Under the pieces are notes generated by a model. It was given only the letters and a program-made list of their open reading frames with translations, ran no database searches and had not been told where the DNA came from. Shown here in pieces: positions 9,901 to 21,181 of a stretch of 64,000 nucleotides of DNA; within the stretch, counting starts at the first letter, position 1; every line of letters starts with the position of its first letter. Both the position numbers and the translations under genes were made by a program. Origin of the DNA: Adiantum capillus-veneris. Taxonomy: Eukaryota > Streptophyta > Polypodiopsida > Polypodiales > Pteridaceae. Location of the stretch: contig CM043964.1 in NCBI GenBank assembly GCA_014529385.2, positions 8,011,497 through 8,075,496 of the forward strand, given 5' to 3'.

Positions 9901-12339
9901 ACGAAGCAATTGGCAACCTTTATACACAAAGTGAAGTACATGGCAAGGTTTATTCCATTGTCTTCTCAGATTCTTTATCCATTACAACAAGTGGCAATGC
10001 ATGATCCATTGCAATGGGATGACAAGTGTGAAGAAGTGTTTCAAGAGGTGAAAGAGGTGTTAGGGGGTTGGTCAGCCATGCAAGCTCCTGATTGGGAGAA
10101 AGTTTTTTATGTAAATCCCTCAGTAGGGGATGATGCCATTGGAGCCATGCTATTGCAAAAGGGGAAGGGTAGCCATTATATGAGGCCAGTGTATTGTGCA
10201 AGCCGAGTGAAGTTGGTAGCGGAGAGAAAGTTCTCGGAAGTAGAGCTAGTGATGGCCAGTGTAATATTTGCTTGTCTATGATCTCGTCATTACTTGCTAC
10301 CATGGCCTTTTGTTTTCTTGACGAGTTATGCCTTTTTGCCACAGTTAATTAATGGTACTAACATGTCAAATGTGGTGAAGAAATGGGTAATTGAGTTGCA
10401 AGAGTTTGAGTTCTCTTTTCTAGTGGAAGATAGTACAAGGGCTACCCTAGTTGATTTGTTGACCTACAAGGAGAATCCCCTTATTGTTAAGGAAGAGGTG
10501 GTGAGAAAGGTAGTTGAAGAAGTGCCACAGATCAGCAATGCACATGTGTTGTCCTTTGATGGTTCATACAGAAAGAGCCATGATGCAGCTTCAGGGGGTA
10601 TAGCACTTTATGATCCAGAGGGGAAGCTAGTATGCAAGAGAGGGTTCAAATCGGATGCTCATAGTAACAATGAGGCTGAATATGCTACTCTGGAATCCGG
10701 ATTACACATTTGTTTGAAGCATGGGGTTCGAAGGTTGAGCATAAAAGGTGATGCCTTGTTAGTGGTGAAGCAAGTGCTGGGTGTGTGGAAGAGTAAGAAC
10801 ACCTCATTGAAGGAAATGTGCTTCAGAATTAAAGGCCTGTTAAAAAAGTTCGAAGCATGGAGCATCAGACACATTGAACGTGCTATAAATGGAGAGGCAC
10901 ATGAAGCAGCTCAAGGCATGATTGGGGAGGTATTTGTGTTGAGGACCACTTTACCTCTTTATCATGGCCGGGAAAGTTTGGCTCAAGAAGAGGAGTTTTT
11001 GCTAACAAGAATCATTCCAAAGGAGATTCAGAAGTCTAAGAAGTATGGCTTTGTGCGTAGAGCATACAAGTACAAATTGATTGGTGATGTCTTATACATG
11101 AAAGGGGATGATCTCATGTTGAGACGTGTACCTTGGTGGGAGGAGCTTTACAGAGTGTTGGAAGAGAATCATCAAGGCGCATGTGGTGGCAATTTTTCTC
11201 TAAAGATCACCTTGGATAAGATTTTGCAAGAGGGCTATGTATGGCCTAGTTTGCACAAGGATGTTCACCATTGGTGTAGGTCTTGCAATAGGTGTCAAGC
11301 ATTTGGGAAGAGAGTGTTGAAGACAGAGCTACAAAAAACCATTATGGCATTTGATATGTTTGAAAAGTGGGGGATTGATGCAATAGGCCCGTTACCTATC
11401 ACAAGCAGGGGCAAAAGCTATATTTTGACGGCAGTGGACTATCTCTCTAGATGAGTAGAGGCTATAGCAGTAAAATAGATCACTGCAAAGGATGTGGCAA
11501 AACTTGTGTATGATGAAATATGTTGCAAGTTTGGGGTGCCATTAGAGCTACTTTCAGATAAGGGGCCAGGATTTAGAGCTAAACTGCTAGACTTCTTATG
11601 CACAAAGATGAAAATTAGGCACCAGCATACCACTCCTTATTACCTGCAGTGTAATGGCTTAAATGAAAGATTCAATGGTGAGTTCGTACAAATTCTTTCT
11701 AAAGTGACAGAGCACCAAGGAAAGAATTGGGATTTGGAATTGCCTAGTGCATTATGGGCTAATTACCGTACTTCGGTGAAGACACGTACTGGGTTTACTC
11801 CATTTCATTTGGTGTATGGAAAGGAAGCACTATTGCCTGTGGAGGTAGAGTTGCCTGCAGTCAAGATGTTAGAGAAGTTTGTTGGGCCGCCTAGTGATGC
11901 ATTCAAAGAGAGGCTCTTGCAGTTACAAGAGGTCCAGTTGGATAGGATGAGCGCATTGGAGCATTATGGGCAGATACAGGATAAGGCTTTGGCAAAGATA
12001 AATGAAAAGGTCAAAAGTAAGGGTATCAAGAAACATGACTTGGTTTTGCGCTACAACAGTAAGCTGGACAACACCTTCCAAAAGAAGTTTCAAATTAAGT
12101 GGGAAGGCCCTTTCAAGGTAGTGGAGTGTTTTCCAAATGGCACATATCAGCTGGCTAACCTGGATGGTGTTCTACATAAGTCAAGGGTAAATGGATTGCG
12201 TCTTAAATTGTATCATGCTAGATTGATGATGGTGGAACAAGATGAGCTGTCTGTGGATAAAGCAGTGTTGGTGAGGGATGAGGAGACCTGTGATGCGGCG
12301 AGTCTCATATCTCTCTTTGCTGCTGCTGATCATGAATGA
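6985..12339 (+). pseudogene. gag-pol: Gypsy-2 gag-pol in one frame, four nonsense codons
   Basis: One continuous frame of about 1785 codons from ATG 6985 (MAFSYPEFHGRS). It is interrupted only by TGA 9226, TGA 10279, TGA 11452 and TAG 11476. Domains: capsid (residues about 1-200), CX2CX4HX4C knuckle starting at residue 289, protease with DGGA (Asp about 499), RT with FMDD (Asp 901-902), connection RNase H, an extra archaeal-type RNase H (FDGSY at about 1192, NEAEY, GDALLV), zinc-binding region (second His replaced by Asn) and integrase. The integrase catalytic triad is Asp 1465, Asp 1525 and Glu 1561, the expected DX35E spacing. The four stops are consistent with C-to-T or G-to-A changes. Enzymatic residues are otherwise intact, so this copy decayed recently. 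Confidence 0.93.
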
Positions 12340-12348
12340 TCTAGTAGG

Positions 12349-12367
12349 CTAGGGGAGGGGCAAATTA
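12349..12367 (+). other. Polypurine tract of gypsy-2
   Basis: CTAGGGGAGGGGCAAATTA directly precedes the 3' LTR, the expected priming site for plus-strand DNA. Confidence 0.85.
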
Positions 12368-13509
12368 TGTCAGGAGTTTTTTGGAGCAAGGGATTGTGCA
12401 TATGTACATACACATGCATGGTGCATCAAATAAAGAATTGCCCATTTTCCAGAGCCAGGTGGTTACGTGGGGCCCACATGTGTACAGGTAGGACATCATG
12501 TACATAGTGCATCCATTTTCACTATCACCAGTACCAATATGTTTTTTCTAGAATAATGAGGAGTTTATAGCGCGTAAAACTTCTCGAGGAAGCTATGCGT
12601 GGGCCGACGACATGAGGTAAGCAGGTGCGTCAGATGGCATCTAGTGGCGTTAGGAGGGTGAACGGGGTCAATATTTGCACGCGGATGAGGAGGGACACAA
12701 CGTGGGTGTTTTCTTGTGAGAGTTATGCAGAAAGGTCATCATTAGGACCACTTTTTGGGGCCACTTCACGTGGTTGCGAGACGCATTATTGAAAAGAAAT
12801 GAGTGCTAGGTGTGCGGATGATGCAAAAAGGTGACAGCTATGCACTGCGAGGTCAATTTTTTTCTTGTTCGGGGTCCGTTTGAGGTCATCTAAAAGGCCA
12901 AGGGTGCCCAACTAATAAAGCTAAGTGTGGGAACTGAAAAAATTGAAAGAAGACCAGGAAAAACGTGGAGAAGAGAGGAGAAACAACCGCAACTGTGTTT
13001 TTGCCCATTTTGGAGCCCGTTTTGGCTGTAAACTACTCATACGAGGTCGAATTTGAGCACTTTGACATTGTAGACTGGGGTTTTGGGCCGTTCCGGACAC
13101 GATGGCGCTGTCCATTTTGCCAAATTACTCACTCTTTTTCTGCAGTTTTTTTGTGTAATCTTCTCCGGTGAGTGAAGCCTCTGCTTAACTTTGTGGTTGT
13201 ATCTGGTGTATTTCCTCAATACTGTGTAACATATTTGACCCATTGGTGTTGGGCTGAGCTTCATTGAGTCTAGAAAAAAGAAATTTGCCTCCTTTGAGCT
13301 GAATTGAGAGTGTGTGTGTAAGTGTGTATGTGTGAGTGTTGAGTGGGCAAGTGAGAAATCTCTCTCTTCTCACTCCGTCTGTGTGTTTCCTGTCTCGGCA
13401 AGGCTGGTTGTGTAAGCCGAGTGGTGCCCCATAATGTGTGTGTGTATCATCCCAAGAGTGTGTGTCGGGTCGTTATAGAGGTGCTGTGTGTGTTTTCATC
13501 CCGCTCACA
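12368..13509 (+). repeat. 3' LTR of gypsy-2
   Basis: 1142 bp, same length as the 5' LTR, TGTCAGG to CTCACA. The hairpin copy is at 13394-13421. Followed by ACGT and the last few bases of copia sequence. Confidence 0.93.
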
Positions 13510-13527
13510 ACGTCAACCAAATGAGGA

Positions 13528-14082
13528 GCCCAACCTCAAAAACCACCAATGGGTATGGAAAGACCTCAACCTGTGTTGGGACAACAACCTCCGTATCTAG
13601 GACATAATGCAGTGCCTGTAAAGTACATGCACTCAGAAGGAGTCATAGATGAACAAGCATTAGTGCCTGTTACACCCTATGCAGAGCCTAGTCCATCTAC
13701 AGTAATGGTAGAAGGAGATTGGTATAGTCCACATCCACCGCGAATGGAAGAAACCATGACTTATGCTCCACCATAGCTCTCACCAATGTATTATGTAGCT
13801 AATCAATGTGTCAGACCTCCAATGGGAAAATCCATGATGAAGCCTAGAACAGGAAACTGTCATAACTGTGGTGCTGATGACCATTGGAAGAATGAATGTA
13901 CAGAGCCTGACAAAAACCTCAAACTAATTAAAGCCTATTTCATACAATGTTGCAAAAATGGAGGAAACTTTCCGGAAGATTTTCCTAAGAATCCTTTGAA
14001 CAAGGGAAAAACTGTTGTAAACGTAGTCCAAGTGATGCCTAGTAGCTCATCAGAGAGTGAACCGATTTGGGAGAACTATTGA
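13528..14082 (+). pseudogene. gag: Gypsy-3a gag, 3' part with zinc knuckle
   Basis: One frame with a TAG at 13774-13776. It contains GMERPQPVLGQQPP, found almost unchanged in gypsy-3b gag near 28430. A CX2CX4HX4C knuckle (CHNCGADDHWKNEC) lies at about 13858-13900. Gypsy-3b has a second knuckle after the first; here the equivalent region (QCCKNGG) has lost the pattern. The frame ends at 14082 just after the start of the next frame (14067). Confidence 0.75.
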
Positions 14083-15230
14083 AACTTAGGCCATGCTTGT
14101 GGAACGATTTACAGAAAACCCTAGAGAAGGTGGGGATAATGGGGTTAATCTCTAAGAATTTGGGAAAATTGAAATATGAAATGGAAAACAAAGAGATTCG
14201 ATCAATTCCTATGAACAAGGTCGGAGAATATTATGAAGGGGAAGAAGGAAACACTACCCTCCCAGTGAAATATAATGACATTGAAGCCATGGCAATACTG
14301 GATAGTGGAGCTGGGATAGCCATAGACACTAAAGCAGTATGGGAATCTTGGGGACAACCAGCCATTAGCCAAACGCGAATGAAATTGCAGTTGGCTGATG
14401 GACACATTGAGAGACCACTAGGGCTACTTGAAAAAGTGATAGTCAACTCCTGTGGAATTGAATATCAACACACTTTTGCCATAGTAGACTTTGGAAAAAA
14501 ACTCAACTATGAAATCATATTGGGAAGACCTTTCATGAGATAGGTACAGCTTATCCAAGATTGGGGAAACAACTATCTGTACTTGAAGCAGGTGGGATCT
14601 ATAACAAGAGTCAATATAAAAGATCACACTAATAGAGATGTCTTGAAAACACCCATCCAAGAGTTTGATTCAGTCTCTTTGGCTGAAACTAAACTCCCAT
14701 CCTGGTTAAACAAAGACAGTCCTATTTGGATGTGCGGAGCTTCAAAAAATGGAAGCTTAAGACGAGAGGAATGTATCCTAGAAAGGGACTATACAGACGA
14801 AACCTACATACCTGAACCCTTTCTAGAGCATTTATTTGAGCCATTCGAGTGGACTCAAATTTTGGCAACAATGGATGTATATGTGAATACGTCTATGCCT
14901 ACTCAATTTTGCAATGAGGATGGCTATGACATAATTCCCATCCAAATGATGTCAGTCCTCAACATTGAAAACAAAGATGAGAAACCCAAGGACTTGATGA
15001 CTGCTCAACAATTCTTTTCTGACCTCTATTATGATGCAAATGATGAGCTAGATGAACACTTAGCTACCTCAGAAGATTCGGGGTCAGAAAAAGAGCATAC
15101 GAGAGCTCAGTTACTCTTAAAGGGAGGGGAGGAAAAGTTTTTGACTTTCCAAACTAGAAACCAAGAAGACAAAAATGGTATAGACGAAAGAGAGACACCA
15201 ATATTATGGAAACACGACCTATGCCATTAG
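14067..15230 (+). pseudogene. pro: Gypsy-3a protease and protease-RT linker
   Basis: One frame with a single TAG at 14541-14543. Retropepsin signature ILDSGAGIAI and the closing ILGRPF are present, so it is an aspartic protease. After it comes a linker of over 200 residues holding MCGASKNGSLRREECILE, conserved in gypsy-3b (30690-30760) but not a domain I recognise, then an acidic stretch. Gypsy-3b has a TGA one codon before the position of this TAG, so the two copies were broken independently. Confidence 0.75.
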
Positions 15231-15392
15231 TCTCCCAGTAAAACACAATTCTTGATGCAAATAGACGCTAATGATTGTGTCAAGGACAAAATAACTGGCA
15301 GATATCCTTCAAACAGAAACTCAAAAATTTCTTAGACATCGAGAAAAACAAGGAAGGGAACTCAAGAAAAATCACAGAATAAGAAACCACTC

Positions 15393-17280
15393 ATGACCAG
15401 AGTCGAGCGGAAAAAGAAATATCAAGAGTTGAGAAAATCTCTAAAGGAGATATACACAACCAAAATGGAAACTACGGAAGAGGATGGTAAGGATGTAATG
15501 CATGTTCCATCCCATTATAAAAATTATACTCTCCGAGATCGAAAAATCATAATTGAACAATCTGTTAGGGAGCTACAAAAACAAGGTGAATCTTACGAAG
15601 GGCCTGAAAACGCTAAAAGGGTAGACTTGGCTGAACCAGGAGAAGAGCCTAGACCTGCTTACATTGCAAATGACCTAACAGAAGAAGAAGAAAAGCTTTT
15701 GCTGAGCTTGTCAAAGGAATACCGAGATATCTTCGCTTGGTCTTACAAGGATCTCAAGGGTGTTGATCCAGAAATCTGTCAACATACTATACCCATGAGA
15801 GATGATGTGAAACAAAGTAGACAGAGACCATACACTTATAACAAAACATTTGCCATGAAGATCAAAGAAGATATTAAAAAATCAAAGGAAACTGAATTCA
15901 TTTACGAAATTGAACACACAGATTGGGTGTCTCCAATTGTGGTAGTACCTAAGAAGAATTGGAATTTACGAGTATGTGTTAATCTCAAAAAGGTGAATGC
16001 AGCTACCATTAGAGACAACTTTCCTCTTCCAATAACTGAGCATGTGTTAGAACAATTGGCAGAGAAGCTTACAACTTCTTAGATGGAATTTCAGGATACA
16101 ATCAACTTTTGGTTGACCCAAGAGATTAGCAAGAAACTGCTTTTGCAATAGAATGGGGTATATTTGCCTATCGGGTTATGCCGTTTGGGTTAACTAATGC
16201 TCCAGTCACATTTTTGAGGTTGATGAGCCATGCTTTCAAAGAGTATCTTTGAAAATTATTAGAAGTATACATGGATGATCTATACGTACATTCGTCAATC
16301 TGGGCTGATCATTTTGAACACCTCAAAAAGGTATTCAAGAAATGTAGACTTTATAGGATTTGCTTAAACCCTAAAAAGTGCACATTCATGGGAAGACAAG
16401 GGAAAATTCTTGGACATATAGTGTCTAAAAATGGCATAGCTACTGATATTGAAAAGATTCATGTCATTGCTGATTTTCCTAGACCAACAACAGTCAAGGG
16501 GGTACAAGCCTTCATGGGACATTGTGGATATTACCGATGGTTCATCTACATGTACGCTATAATAGCAAAACCCATGTATAGCTTGATTACGCACTTTGAA
16601 TGGATCGAGTCATGTGAAGAATCCTTCATGCAGCTAAAGCAAGCTCTCACCTCAGCTCCAATATTGAAAGCACCAGATTGGGATAAGGTATTCCACGTAC
16701 ATGTAGATGCTTCAAACTTTGCTATTGGTTGTATACTAGCCCCCCAACCAGGAGATGGGAAAATTGACTTTCCTGTTTCTTATGATAGCCGACAATTGAA
16801 CATGGTAGAAAAGAACTACATCACCACCGAAAGAGAAGGACTAGGAATGATCTATGCCGTTAAAAAGTATAGACATTACCTATTAGCCAACAAGTTTGTG
16901 TTCTTTATGGACCACCAAGCTTTGTTGTATTTGTTCAAAAAGCCATGCAACACAGGGAGAATAGTGAGATGGTTCATCATTTTTCTTGAATTTGATTTCA
17001 CTGTGGTTGTAAAAAAAGGCACTACACATCAATGAGGAGATCATTTGTCAAGGATTGTTTTAGGGGAATCACCTAAAGGGGTAGATGATGATCACCAAGA
17101 TTTGTTGTATTTGGTCAACAAGCCATGCAACACAGGGAGAATAGTGAGATGGTTTATCATTCTTATTGAATTTGATTTCACCGTGGTTGTAAAAAAAGGC
17201 ACTACACATCAACGAGCAGATCATTTGTCAAGGATTGTTTCAGGGGAATCACCTAAAGGAGTAGATGATGATCTACCAGA
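15393..17280 (+). pseudogene. pol: Gypsy-3a reverse transcriptase and RNase H
   Basis: Begins in the region upstream of RT (FAWSYKDLKGVDPEICQHTI), then RT with WVSPIVVVPKKN. A one-base frameshift falls near 16070 and stops near 16128 and 16248. Palm motif YMDD is intact at about 16270-16281. RNase H follows (HVDASNFAIG, ETREG-like TTEREG, FMDHQALLYL). The C-terminal part is duplicated in tandem (16921-17100 and 17101-17280), with TGA near 17033 in the first unit. Decayed. Confidence 0.85.
16921..17280 (+). repeat. Tandem duplication, two units of exactly 180 bp
   Basis: Unit 1 is 16921-17100 and unit 2 is 17101-17280. Both encode LLYL..KPCNTGRIVRWF to SPKGVDDD. The unit is 60 codons, so the frame is kept. 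They differ at a modest number of bases. Gypsy-3b has a single copy (about 32870-33050), so the duplication is specific to this copy. Confidence 0.88.
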
Positions 17281-19191
17281 TGCCTATTTGTTCTCCGTGG
17301 AAATGATACCTAGATGGTCGGAAAACATTGTGTCATTGATGAAAATAGCTCAAGTGGGTTCACAAATACCACTTCCTATCAAAATTGATTTAATTGAGCA
17401 ATTGGCTATGTATCAATTACTAGGTGGAAGTCTATATAAAAGAAATCGAGACGGGATATTGCTTTTATGCATTAACCCCGAAGAAAAAGAACAATACCTA
17501 AGTCAAACACATGTTACCATAGTAGGAATTCACTTTGCAAAAGAACAAACTATGTAACAAATCTTAAGACTTGGAGTATTTTGGCTGACTATGAGGAGAG
17601 ATGTTAGATCTTTTGTAAAAGATTGCCCTCAATGTAAAAAACAACCACCCATTCCTCATGTAACATTGTTTCAAATGTCACGTGTTCCTAAGTAGAGTAA
17701 TTATCTGGTTACTTACTTATGGAGCCGAACATTTCCTGAGGACATGAGTAAACACCGTCAAAGAGAAATTGAAACTGAAGCAAGAGACTATGCTCTTATT
17801 GGGAACCAATTGTATCGGAGAGGTAAAGATCAACATTTGTGTCTTTGTACAAATGAAAACGAGTATATTACGATTATAGAACAAGCACATGCTAGATTAG
17901 CTAGAGGTTACTTTTCTAGTGAGACCACCGCAAGAGCAATCTTGATGGCAGGCATATGGTGGCCAACACTTTTTGTAGATGCCAAAGAATATGTTCTAAG
18001 GTGTGATGCTTGTCAACGAGCAAAAATGCCAACACGAGTAGACAGCATGAGCTTAAGACCAATGATGGGGGCTAGAGCCTTCACAAAATGGGTTATAGAT
18101 TTGTTGGACCGATACAACCACGTGCTTATAGAAACGAAGCTCAATATATCATTATAGCTACGGACTATTTGACCAAGTCGGCTGAGGCTAAAGTGACTTA
18201 AAAGAATGATGCCAAAACAACTGTTGCATTCTTATATCAGTATTTATTCAAGAGATATGGATTGCCAATAGAGATTGTCAGTGATCGGAGAACTCATTTC
18301 CTCAATGAGGTAATAGAGTATTTGCTTAATGAGTTTATGGTCATCTATAACAAATCAGCTCCCTATCACCCACAAGCAAACGGACAAGATGAGCATACGA
18401 ATAAAATTCTTAGCTTACTGACCAAAGTGGTTAGTTCAGGAAGGACAGACTAGGAGATGAATCTCCATGCTGCTCTATGGGCTTATCGAGTTTCATTCAA
18501 AACAGCTCTAAATGCTACACTCTTTAACCTTGTTTATGGTCTTGATGCCATACTGCCAGTGGAATTTCTATTGCCGACATTAAGGGTAGCACAGAATCTT
18601 GAGTGGACTGGACATGAATTGTCAGAAAGACTTGAAGAATTGGAAAAGCTAGACGAGCAAAGGCTAACTGCTGTAGCTCATATTTATGCACAAAAACAGT
18701 TTTTTGATTCCCACTTAATCACAAACATTTTCAAGAAAGGGGACTCAATTCTAGTCTATTCCCTTAAGCAACACATTCCCAAGTTTAAGAAAAAGGGAAA
18801 CAGACCATTTATCATGGAAGATGTATCTCCAAGTGGAGCAGTAAAATTGTCCACCCTGGATGGTGAACTAATGGCTAGCTGGATTAGTGGACGTCGTTTA
18901 AAGAAATACAATTTGCCACTAACCAATGATTTGCTAGAAAGAATACATGTAGCCAAACAAAGGAAGATCAAACGACAGCAGGTAATTGATGAAGCCCAAG
19001 AGGAAGCTAGGCTTCGGGTACTCAAGCGTAAAGTTGCTCTCAAGAATCAACAGATACTGATTCCCATCAACACTTTGGAATTAGATGATCGACAATGGGA
19101 ATTTCGTAAAAACGCAGTTTCAACAGATGATGATTGGTTAGATGGAATGGATCTGCGCATCAAAGTACAGCTCAAGCAATCAGAGTGCTAA
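17281..19191 (+). pseudogene. int: Gypsy-3a integrase with duplicated N-terminal zinc region
   Basis: Two H2C2-type modules follow each other. The first (about 17400-17640) has HVTIVGIH and CPQC; the second (about 17770-18030) has HARLARGY (second His replaced by Tyr) and CDAC. Each is preceded by a similar LxGxxLYxRxxD stretch, so a roughly 110-residue unit is repeated. The core follows with Asp in KWVIDLLD, Asp in EIVSDRRTHF and Glu in NGQDEHTN (about 18094-18400), then a C-terminal region to 19191. Broken by TAA near 17556, TAG near 17695, frameshift near 18155, TAA near 18199 and TAG near 18452. Confidence 0.8.
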
Positions 19192-19443
19192 AGCACCCTG
19201 ATGGTACAATCAAACAGAGAGCACAAAAGCTACAAGATTTGCTCTTTGGAAGGCATCAGCAGCAAACCTCGACATCGAAAACCCTTGAGTTAAATACTCA
19301 AGACCAGCTCTTGCATAGCATATTGGTTTGCATTGCGTTGATGTTCATATCATGGTAGAGCCAATCACGGCTATGCATAGACACAATTGTTCAACCCATT
19401 CACGCAGTCGTCCTGGAGTACGCCATCTAGGAGGGGTGGAAGG
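19192..19443 (+). other. Gypsy-3a 3' end with polypurine tract (19428-19443)
   Basis: The run TAGGAGGGGTGGAAGGG ends the element. The preceding bases (GTCCTGGAGTACGCCATC) resemble the sequence before the matching tract of gypsy-3b (37015-37044), supporting the call. Confidence 0.6.
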
Positions 19444-20462
19444 GTACTAAGTACTAAGTAATTAAGGGTAATGTTTGAAGAGGGAGGAAAAAGTTCCATG
19501 TTAACGTGTGATTTTTTGCAAAATTACCTAATAGTTCCCTTATAATTCATCAACAAGGGAAAATTCACTGATAATATCTTCCAAATGAGTGTAAATAGTG
19601 TATATACCATTAGAAAATCATAAAAAATAGTCCTTTTTTGGGTATTTTCATCATTTTTGTCGATAGGGAGGCCTAAAAATGGAGAAATCCAACAAAAAAT
19701 AATAAAGCTGTGTTTTTCAAGGGATTTTCTTAATTATGAATTTTTACTTTACTTTTTTAGAGCATTTTGCTATTTTCTTTGATTTTTTTAAATAAACAAG
19801 TCAAATTTAATAATAAATAGAAGGAAAGCTCAGATGGAAGACACGGTGGTGATCAGAAGGACAAGGCGGACAAGCACAAAAATTTTCAATGAAATCAGAA
19901 GACGGAAGTGGGAAGCCTAAATTAAATGGCTAGGCCTACTTTTGCAAAATTCTTGCAGAATGAGCTACACGAATCCGATCAGGGAAATTTTTGAGTCCAA
20001 CATAGATTTCACGGCATAGTAGGACTAACGGGGGAATTTGGGGAAATTTGGTTCGGGAAGTCCAGGTATAGATATCCATGGTAGGTTAAAACCATCTCAT
20101 TTCCACTTGGAGCCTTTGCAGAGAGAGATTTCGGCCTCTTTCACACGACATTTCCGGAGCCCACAATTGACCTTTTTCAGCGCCGTCTCACACGAGACAT
20201 GAGGGGTAAGTTCTTTACTCGATAATGATCCATTTTTTACGACCGGTAGCTAGTCTAAAGCCTTAGAAAAAACCCTAGAAACCGAGCAGTGCACGAAGAC
20301 CTATGACCTAAAACTGACCATAGCGGCCTCCTAGCTTGACCAAATCGGATGGGATTTGAACCAGAGCATGCCCTAACATAATAGAATCTTTCTATACCAA
20401 CAGATGAACATTCGACTGGGGTCAAGGGGGTCCCCCAGTAGAAAAGTTAGGTTTTTGGGCAA
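19444..20462 (+). other. AT-rich region upstream of CC element copy 1 (origin unresolved)
   Basis: About 1 kb without a gene. It could be the gypsy-3a 3' LTR or the 5' part of the CC element. It shares short homologous blocks with 43600-44200, upstream of CC copy 2: a GTGTATATA box, TTTTTTGGG, GGAGAAATCC, AAATTTTTGAG and GACATGAGRGGTARG (here about 20197-20210). No match to the copy 1 LTR is visible, so no 5' LTR is assigned. Confidence 0.4.
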
Positions 20463-21181
20463 ATGCCAGAATTCCGACCTGACTCCACAGATGGCTTGCT
20501 AATGAGGTTCATATACAATGTATATGATTGGTTTGGTGAAATCCATCAAGTAAAGCCCTCGAAAAGCAGAAAATGGCTCAAAGCTTACAAAGCATCAACA
20601 GGCTGGGGCTCAGGCATTTCTACAAACAAGAGCCTTGCGGAGTGGACTTTCAGAAAGCTTATGAGCTTCTGTCCACAATCAAAGAATATGGAACCTCCCA
20701 GATATCAGACACTCAAGGGAACAAGGTTGATGTAGTAATCACAAAAGAAATAGTGGTAGAGGTACTCAGACTGCCCACTGAAAGAATGACCATGCGAGCA
20801 AGAGACAGGAAAACCGCGGACACATTTACCAAGGAAATAGATGCGGCTACATTCGCTGATCTTATCCACAAACAGGTGGAAGAGCCAGCCCGCCGTCTGT
20901 ACCATCAACACTTCCATTTTCTAGCAAAAAGGCCACCAAGGTACACCACACAAAATCACACAGTGGCCACCACCTTCACTCAGGTTCTTAAGTCAACAAC
21001 AAGGCAGCCTGTGGACCATGTGCAGTATGTATTGACAACCTTGAAGGGCACCAAGAAGGAGGGTAAAATAACATACTTGGGCGTGCCAGAAGTGTTGACA
21101 AGAATAGCCTATCATGCCATCGGCACGGCTGACAACCTACCGCCTGCCCCTGATCAGAATACATGGATCTTGGCAACATAG
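20463..21181 (+). pseudogene. CC copy 1, N-terminal globular domain
   Basis: ATG 20463 opens a frame (MPEFRPDSTDG); a shift near 20570 joins the frame that runs to 21181. The main part (KMAQSLQSIN, GVDFQKAYELLSTI, DTQGNKVDVVITKEIV, LYHQHFHFLAKRP, VPEVLTRIAYHAIG) aligns with CC copy 2 at about 45980-46540 over its whole length. The VITKEIVVEVLRLP stretch recalls plant-mobile or putative plant-transposon domains, where a strand is followed by a leucine-rich helix. That link is by eye and weak. No catalytic residues recognised. Confidence 0.6.

Larger units (their letters stand above)
4776..13509 (+). mobile_element. Complete Tat-like Ty3/gypsy element (gypsy-2)
   Basis: Both LTRs are 1142 bp (4776-5917 and 12368-13509), with a primer site, leader ORF, gag-pol frame and polypurine tract in the right order. 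The flanks share ACGT (4772-4775 and 13510-13513); depending on where the end is drawn this is a 4- or 5-bp target duplication. I counted about 46 differences between the LTRs by eye, about 4%. The RT, RNase H, second RNase H, integrase order without a chromodomain points to the Tat lineage. It inserted into the copia element and is the youngest layer of the nest. Confidence 0.93.
13528..19443 (+). mobile_element. Main part of Ty3/gypsy element gypsy-3a
   Basis: Gag resumes at GCCCA (13528) in frame with the fragment ending at 1757. Protease, a long protease-RT linker, RT, RNase H and integrase follow to 19191, then a polypurine tract. No archaeal-type second RNase H is seen, unlike the Tat-like elements here. 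Related to gypsy-3b (27941-37044). Neither LTR was recognised with confidence. Many frameshifts and stops. Confidence 0.85.

Noticed and set aside
19444-20462. 5' LTR of CC copy 1
   Set aside because: It should resemble the 924-bp LTR at 23941 but does not. Shared blocks with 43600-44200 could equally be leader or another LTR, so no LTR was assigned.
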